A DNA stretch of 46,694 nt from NCBI GenBank assembly GCA_019187195.1, contig JABAQT010000016.1, positions 3,708-50,401 of the forward strand, in the 5' to 3' direction. Source of the stretch: Bryobacteraceae bacterium. Its GTDB lineage: Bacteria; Acidobacteriota; Terriglobia; Bryobacterales; Bryobacteraceae. Shown one piece after another: positions 42,868-46,694 of the stretch; positions within the stretch are counted from its first letter, which is position 1, and every line of letters starts with the position of its first letter. The notes beneath the pieces were generated by a model. That model was not told where the DNA came from, ran no database searches, and was given only the letters and a program-made list of their open reading frames with translations. The position numbers and the translations under genes were made by a program.

Positions 42868-45798
42868 TCATCCCGTGAATGTCCGGTCAAAGAACTCGCG
42901 CGTGCGGTCCTGAATCTGGGCCAGTTCCACCTCGATCGGCTGATCGTGCAGGTGCGCCGGCGTCCACCGTCCCACCAGTTCCGCCAGCATCTCTTTATGC
43001 GAGTTCGATCGCGGCAGCGTACCCTCCGCCTGTCCGGTCAGCACCCGCAATCCATGATCGAGCGCGCGGTAAAACGTCGCCGCGTCCCGCAGGAATGCCG
43101 CGTCGGCCCGCTCCAGGTGCCCCATCTTTTCGATTACATCGATCCGCTCCGGTGTGTTCAGCACCTTGAAGAAGATCCCCGCTCCCTTCAACCGCAAGTA
43201 CATCAGGGCGAAATCGATGTCGTAGTAGCCTCCGCGCCCCGCCTTGAGCGGGTTCTCGGGCCCCTGCTCCTTCTCCAGCCTCTGCCTCATCAACCGCAGT
43301 TGCTTCTGTGACCGCCCGCTCTGCCCGTAGCGCCTCCAGTCCAAGTCCTGCAGTTCGTTGAGAAACTGCGTACACCGTTCCACGTTCCCCGCCACCGAGC
43401 GCGACTTCAGGTAAGCGAGCCCCTCCCACGTCTCCGCCCGCTGCGCGAAGTAGTCTTTGTAGGCGCCCTCGAGTTGCACCAGTTCGCCCTCTCTCCCGTT
43501 CGGCCGCAGCCTCGTGTCAATGGCGAACATGAACCCTTCCCGGGTGTAAGCCGAAATCCGGTCGATCATCTTCGCCGCCACGCGCGTCCAGAACTGGTGC
43601 TCCGGCCCGTCTTCATCCGGGATCACGAACACCAGGTCCGCGTCCGATCCCAGGTCGAATTCCCGCATCCCCAGGCGTCCCAGCGCAATCACCATCATCT
43701 GCCCGGCGGGCGTGTAGTCCGCCGACAGGGGCGGATGGGATTGAGCCACCTCCCGCACGGCGATCCGGTAAGCCGCCTGGATTGCCGCCTCGGCGAGATT
43801 CGAGGCGCGCTTCAGGGAGTCGAACACGGGCGTGCCCAGGCAGATGCTCTCGCTCTCGATGCGGAACATCTCCCTCCGGAAGAATCGCCGCAGATCGTTG
43901 GCGTCTTCCAGTTCCGCCGCTTCCGCGATCGAATCGTCCACCCCCGGATGCAGCCGCGCTCTTCGCAGTTCCCGCAGCATCTCCGGAAACCGCATCAACT
44001 GCTCGGAAAAATAGATGCTGTGCTCGAACAGGTCCAGCAGATACCCTGTCAGCACCGCGTCCGAATCAAGCCAATCGAGCCATTCGACATTCGGAGCCAC
44101 CCACTCGAGATACCTCTCGAATGACTTGCCGCTCCGTTTCAAATTCGCCCGGCTCACCGCCGCCGCGAAATTCGGCGCCTTCTGATCGAGAAACCGCACC
44201 AGGTTGCTGTCCAGTTGCTCCACCCGCGCCGGCTCAGCCTGTGCCGCGGGCTTCGATTCTCCGGCTTCCTCCACCGGCGGCGCGGCAACCATGCCCGTGT
44301 AATACATGGGCTGCTGCGCGTAAATGACGCGCTCATAGATCTCGCGCACGTCGTCCAGGTATTCGTGCAGCCGGCTCAGCATCTGACTCGCCGAAGCCTG
44401 GCTCCCCAACTCCGAAGCCGGCATGCGGCGCGCCAGAATCTCGAGCGCGTCCCGGTCCTGCGGCAGCACGTGCGTCTGCCGGTCTTCCTCGAATTGCAGC
44501 CTGTGTTCCAGATGCCTCAGGAATTCATACGCCGAGCACAGCCGCGAGTACTCCGAATCGGAAAGCAGGTTCTTGTCGCGCAGGCGGAACAGCGCCAGCA
44601 GTGTCCCCCCATGGCGCACCCACGGCTCCCGCCCACCGTGCAGCCGCTGCAGGCATTGCACCAGAAACTCGATGTCGCGGATCCCGCCCGGCGCCAGTTT
44701 GACGTCGATCTCCTTGCCCGTCCCTCTGCGCTGTTGCAGCTTCTCCTGAATGCGCTCGCGCGTCGCCGATACCGCTTCCACCGCCTGGAAATCGAGCGTC
44801 GAGGAGTAGATCAAAGGCTCGGCAAAATCGAGCAGTTCACGTCCCGGCGCCTTCTCCCCGGCCGCCACGCGCGCCTTGATCAGCATCTGCAACTCCCAGT
44901 CGCGGCCCCGTTGCCGGTAGTAGTGCCTGGCCCCTTCCACCGAAATGCAAACCTCGCCCAGTTTTCCGTCCGGCCGCAACCGCAGGTCCACCCGGTAGCA
45001 GATTCCCCTGGCCGTATACGTCGAGAGCAGCGTCGTGTACTGCGTCGCTACTTTCTTGAAAAACTCCTTGTTGCTGATCGATCGCTCACCGTCCGTCTCC
45101 CCGTTTGCCGAATAAACGAACATCAGATCGATATCCGAGCTGTAGTTCAACTCCTGGCCGCCCAGTTTTCCGAGCGCCAGCACGCTGAACTCGCATAACC
45201 GCGATGCGCCCGTCTCGTCAATGTAGCGCGGCGCTCCATGCCGCTTCGTCAATTCATCCCGTATGTGGCGGTAGGTCACATGCAGAATCGCATCGGCCAG
45301 GTTCGACAACTCCTCCGTCGTTTCCGCCAGAGTGCACAACCCGGAAACATCACGCAGCATGATGCGTAGAATCTGCTGCCGCCGGAACTGAGCGAGTTGG
45401 AGCGCCGAGGGAACACCCGTGCCGTGCTGCAGCAGAAAGTCCTCGAGCCGCAGTTCCATCTCCTCAGTGGTCAGCAGGTGGTGCAGATCGCCTCCGAGCA
45501 CAGCGGATTCGATCGACGGCGGCTGTTGTAGAATCTCCTCGGATAGAAACCGGCTGTTCGAAAAGACTGTAATCAGCGGCAACAGCAGCGAGGAATTGCC
45601 CGTCAGTCTTCCGAACTCGTCCTTTTTCTCGTTGTGGAGCCGCGACAGGCAATGCAGCGCCATGTCCGGATCAGCCGACGCGCTCAGAAGGAAGTAGATG
45701 CGGGATTGCAGGTCTTCGGGAAGATCCGCCAGAGCGCCGAGATTCGCCATCGCGCGGTCGCGATTGCGGAAAGATGCCGTTTCGAGCAAGCGATGCAT
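42868..45798 (-). CDS. glnE: Bifunctional glutamine synthetase adenylyltransferase / adenylyl-removing enzyme
   Basis: A 976-residue enzyme that adenylylates and deadenylylates glutamine synthetase according to nitrogen status. Both nucleotidyltransferase domains are intact: the N-terminal (deadenylylating) site has LGGQELNYSSDIDLMFVYS, the C-terminal (adenylylating) site has GMREFDLGSDADLVFVIPD. Helical linkers and the C-terminal regulatory part are of normal length. I use the ATG giving MHRLLETASFRNRDRA; the ribosome site is weak, and a TTG 57 bp upstream is the alternative. The 186-bp region upstream leads straight into the divergent small-RNA locus, so this nitrogen gene and the sigma-54-type promoters share an intergenic region. 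Confidence 0.93.
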   Translation of the reverse strand: MHRLLETASFRNRDRAMANLGALADLPEDLQSRIYFLLSASADPDMALHCLSRLHNEKKDEFGRLTGNSSLLLPLITVFSNSRFLSEEILQQPPSIESAVLGGDLHHLLTTEEMELRLEDFLLQHGTGVPSALQLAQFRRQQILRIMLRDVSGLCTLAETTEELSNLADAILHVTYRHIRDELTKRHGAPRYIDETGASRLCEFSVLALGKLGGQELNYSSDIDLMFVYSANGETDGERSISNKEFFKKVATQYTTLLSTYTARGICYRVDLRLRPDGKLGEVCISVEGARHYYRQRGRDWELQMLIKARVAAGEKAPGRELLDFAEPLIYSSTLDFQAVEAVSATRERIQEKLQQRRGTGKEIDVKLAPGGIRDIEFLVQCLQRLHGGREPWVRHGGTLLALFRLRDKNLLSDSEYSRLCSAYEFLRHLEHRLQFEEDRQTHVLPQDRDALEILARRMPASELGSQASASQMLSRLHEYLDDVREIYERVIYAQQPMYYTGMVAAPPVEEAGESKPAAQAEPARVEQLDSNLVRFLDQKAPNFAAAVSRANLKRSGKSFERYLEWVAPNVEWLDWLDSDAVLTGYLLDLFEHSIYFSEQLMRFPEMLRELRRARLHPGVDDSIAEAAELEDANDLRRFFRREMFRIESESICLGTPVFDSLKRASNLAEAAIQAAYRIAVREVAQSHPPLSADYTPAGQMMVIALGRLGMREFDLGSDADLVFVIPDEDGPEHQFWTRVAAKMIDRISAYTREGFMFAIDTRLRPNGREGELVQLEGAYKDYFAQRAETWEGLAYLKSRSVAGNVERCTQFLNELQDLDWRRYGQSGRSQKQLRLMRQRLEKEQGPENPLKAGRGGYYDIDFALMYLRLKGAGIFFKVLNTPERIDVIEKMGHLERADAAFLRDAATFYRALDHGLRVLTGQAEGTLPRSNSHKEMLAELVGRWTPAHLHDQPIEVELAQIQDRTREFFDRTFTG

Positions 45799-45896
45799 GA
45801 ATGTTCCGCCGTTAGGATTATATCGCTCGGTCAGCGTTGGACGAAACACGCGCAATCTCTACGACGTGGTGTGGCGAGGATGTGGGGCGATGTTGG

Positions 45897-45912
45897 TGCG
45901 GAAAAATACGCA
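45897..45912. promoter_or_regulatory. TGCG-N8-CGCA dyad, candidate enhancer site of unit 1
   Basis: TGCGGAAAAATACGCA is centred about 105 bp upstream of the predicted start of RNA 1. The same 16-bp frame TGCG-N8-CGCA occurs at nearly the same place in unit 2. A direct repeat ACGCAATTG (45908-45916) / ACGCAGTTG (45926-45934) adds a further half-site. Enhancer-binding proteins of sigma-54 systems bind dyads of this length at about -80 to -150. A site for a regulator of glnE is the alternative. Confidence 0.5.
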
Positions 45913-45983
45913 ATTGGGTGTTTTGACGCAGTTGAGATGGTTGTGGTGCATCGTATTATCAACAGTTTAGCGATTTTCTTCTC

Positions 45984-45999
45984 TGGCACACCGCTTGCA
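45984..45999 (+). promoter_or_regulatory. Sigma-54 (-24/-12) promoter of RNA 1
   Basis: TGGCAC-N5-TTGCA matches the sigma-54 consensus TGGCAC-N5-TTGCW at every defined base. GG (45985-45986) and GC (45997-45998) are 10 bases apart. The predicted start is about 46010, 8 nt before the first hairpin of RNA 1. Confidence 0.72.
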
Positions 46000-46009
46000 C
46001 TCTTAGAAG

Positions 46010-46116
46010 ACAATTCATAAAGTCGTCATCGACTTTATCATCCTCGATGGTGAGACCCAGCTCACCATTTAGCCCCTCTACGGCCCCGGAGTTCCTAGCT
46101 CCGGGGCCTTCTCCAT
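46010..46116 (+). ncRNA. Small RNA 1 of a tandem pair, three hairpins
   Basis: A structured element of about 105 nt with no coding potential. Hairpin 1: TAAAGTCG (46018-46025), loop TCAT, CGACTTTA. Hairpin 2: ATGGTGAG (46047-46054), loop ACCCAG, CTCACCAT. Hairpin 3: GGCCCCGGAG (46082-46091), loop TTCCTAG, CTCCGGGGCC (46099-46108), followed by TTCTCCATTT; it is GC-rich and may act as a terminator although its U-run is interrupted. Linkers CATCCTC (46039-46045) and AGCCCCTCTA (46071-46080) are unpaired. A second copy lies 346 bp downstream with compensating stem changes. A sigma-54-type promoter and an upstream dyad precede it. No match to a named RNA family is known to me; expression is not shown. 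Confidence 0.65.
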
Positions 46117-46249
46117 TTGAGGCTACGCTCTCTGTTGTTCTCCCGTCCGGATTTCGTGCGCCGGCCGGTAGCTCAACCCGGGGACCGCCGGATGAAAGCT
46201 GGCGATAGCCATGTGCTGGGTGCGCGGGATAAGGTGAAATCACTCAATG

Positions 46250-46265
46250 TGCGTGATTTCACGCA
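46250..46265. promoter_or_regulatory. TGCG-N8-CGCA dyad, candidate enhancer site of unit 2
   Basis: TGCGTGA-TT-TCACGCA is a perfect 7-bp dyad centred about 98 bp upstream of the predicted start of RNA 2. It is nested in a longer inverted repeat, GTGAAATCAC (46234-46243) and GTGATTTCAC (46253-46262), 10 bp perfect arms with 9 bases between. It shares the TGCG-N8-CGCA frame with the unit 1 dyad. Confidence 0.52.
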
Positions 46266-46329
46266 ATATGAATCCATGCCGCGCTATTTGTTTTCAATTA
46301 TTTGCGAGCGGGTATTTGCTCTCGAAGTT

Positions 46330-46344
46330 TGGCATTCGAAGTGC
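46330..46344 (+). promoter_or_regulatory. Sigma-54-like promoter of RNA 2 (weaker)
   Basis: TGGCAT at 46330-46335 with GG (46331-46332) and GC (46343-46344) exactly 10 bases apart; the -12 box reads GTGC instead of TTGC. Predicted start about 46356, 7 nt before hairpin 1. From TGG to hairpin 1 is 33 bp here against 34 bp in unit 1, which supports it despite the weaker match. Confidence 0.5.
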
Positions 46345-46355
46345 CCTAGTATAGG

Positions 46356-46462
46356 CACATAGTAAGTCGTCATCGACTTATAGCATCCTCGGCGGCGAGG
46401 CCCAGCTCGCCGTTTATAGCCCCTCTAGCCCCGGAGTTCCCAGCTCCGGGGCTTTCAACTTT
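46356..46462 (+). ncRNA. Small RNA 2 of a tandem pair, three hairpins
   Basis: The diverged sibling of RNA 1. Hairpin 1: TAAGTCG (46363-46369), loop TCAT, CGACTTA. Hairpin 2: CGGCGAG (46393-46399), loop GCCCAG, CTCGCCG. Hairpin 3: GCCCCGGAG (46428-46436), loop TTCCCAG, CTCCGGGGC (46444-46452), then TTTCAACTTT. Against RNA 1, stem changes are paired: A-T to T-A in hairpin 1, T-A to C-G twice in hairpin 2, and two further changes to G-U pairs. Linkers CATCCTC (46384-46390) and AGCCCCTCTA (46418-46427) are identical to RNA 1. This is the pattern of a conserved functional RNA. It ends about 10 bp before the stop of the convergent PIN gene. Confidence 0.63.
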
Positions 46463-46472
46463 CCGCCACCCC

Positions 46473-46694
46473 TCACACGAACGCCCGGTCCACCGACGCG
46501 ATAAACTGTATCCCCTGAATGATCTTCCGGCTCAGCCGGTCATCATTCGTTAGAAACAGATCGCAGCGCGCCTGCGCCGCGCACGCCAGTTGCATTGCAT
46601 CCGAGGCTTTGATGCTCCGGTCCTGCCGGATCCGGGCAAAATTGGCCGCGCACGCCCGGTCGAACGGAATGATCGTAATCGCCGGCGGCCCTAA
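46473..46694 (-). CDS. PIN-domain protein (VapC-like), C-terminal part, cut by the window end
   Basis: An open frame of 73 codons plus stop enters from the right edge, so the start is not visible. It reads ITIIPFDRACAANFARIR, then IKASDAMQLACAAQARCDLF and LTNDDRLSRKI, ending GIQFIASVDRAFV. The acidic residues of SDAMQLA and TNDDR match the third and fourth metal-site positions of PIN nucleases. Most bacterial PIN proteins of this kind are VapC toxins that cleave tRNA or rRNA, paired with an upstream antitoxin, which would lie outside the window. Whether this is a toxin or an orphan is unknown. Confidence 0.72.
   Translation of the reverse strand, partial: LGPPAITIIPFDRACAANFARIRQDRSIKASDAMQLACAAQARCDLFLTNDDRLSRKIIQGIQFIASVDRAFV

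Noticed and set aside
46155..46215. tRNA-like segment GCCGGTAGCTCAA between the two small RNAs
   Set aside because: The 5' arm resembles a tRNA D-arm start, but no anticodon arm, no GTTCGAAT-type T arm and no pairing acceptor stem follow.
45959..46243. 94-codon minus-strand frame across RNA 1
   Set aside because: It has no family resemblance and no ribosome site, and it overlaps the promoter and the structured RNA. Strong stem conservation argues against coding.

Overview
The window looks like chromosomal DNA of a high-GC acidobacterium, most like the Solibacteres/Bryobacterales group. The signs are a 1,096-residue TonB-dependent transporter with an N-terminal carboxypeptidase-like regulatory domain, divergently paired with a membrane-anchored winged-helix regulator; many exported enzymes with Tat or Sec leaders (sulfatase, SelA-like PLP protein, RidA-like protein, enolase-superfamily protein, S46 peptidase, nitrilase); and lpxC, which indicates a lipopolysaccharide outer membrane. 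Taxonomy is inferred from gene content only. I see no IS element, CRISPR array or prophage.

Layout. 0-17.0 kb: an AcuI-like reductase; a hybrid histidine kinase; an exported sulfatase / SelA-like / RidA-like operon; an ACS-type MFS transporter; a sulfite-oxidase-family molybdoenzyme with a partner cytochrome c; a tandem GNAT protein and a FabG-like reductase; a lone receiver protein; purB; a SYLF protein; a degenerate NtrC-like regulator; a second MFS transporter. 17.3 kb: tRNA-Ser(GCU). 17.4-24.2 kb: winged-helix regulator, TonB-dependent transporter and heparinase II/III-type lyase, a likely glycan-uptake locus. 24.2-32.5 kb: two peptidase-like proteins, pyrE-truA, a TolC-family protein and a CpxR/CpxA-like two-component pair. 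32.5-42.8 kb: polA, divergent from an lpxC-led cluster (CDP-alcohol transferase, exported nitrilase, APC permease, enolase-superfamily protein), then a dipeptidyl-peptidase. 42.9-46.7 kb: glnE, a two-unit repeat that I read as small-RNA genes, and the C-terminal part of a PIN-domain protein cut by the window end.

The most striking element lies between glnE and the PIN gene. Two diverged copies of a roughly 105-nt element each fold into three hairpins. Paired sequence changes between the copies preserve the stems, while the hairpin loops and the C-rich linkers are nearly unchanged. Each copy is preceded, at almost the same distance, by a GG-N10-GC element of the sigma-54 (-24/-12) type, and about 100 bp further upstream by a TGCG-N8-CGCA dyad that looks like an enhancer-binding-protein site. 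I interpret this as a pair of sibling sigma-54-dependent small RNAs next to the nitrogen-control gene glnE. The only NtrC-like protein in the window is an unlikely activator for them: it lacks the receiver aspartate, a recognisable GAFTGA motif and the second arginine finger.

A second large-scale feature is base skew. The plus strand is G-rich to about 17 kb whichever strand is coding, and C-rich after about 17.4 kb. A positive-to-negative switch of this kind is expected at a replication terminus.
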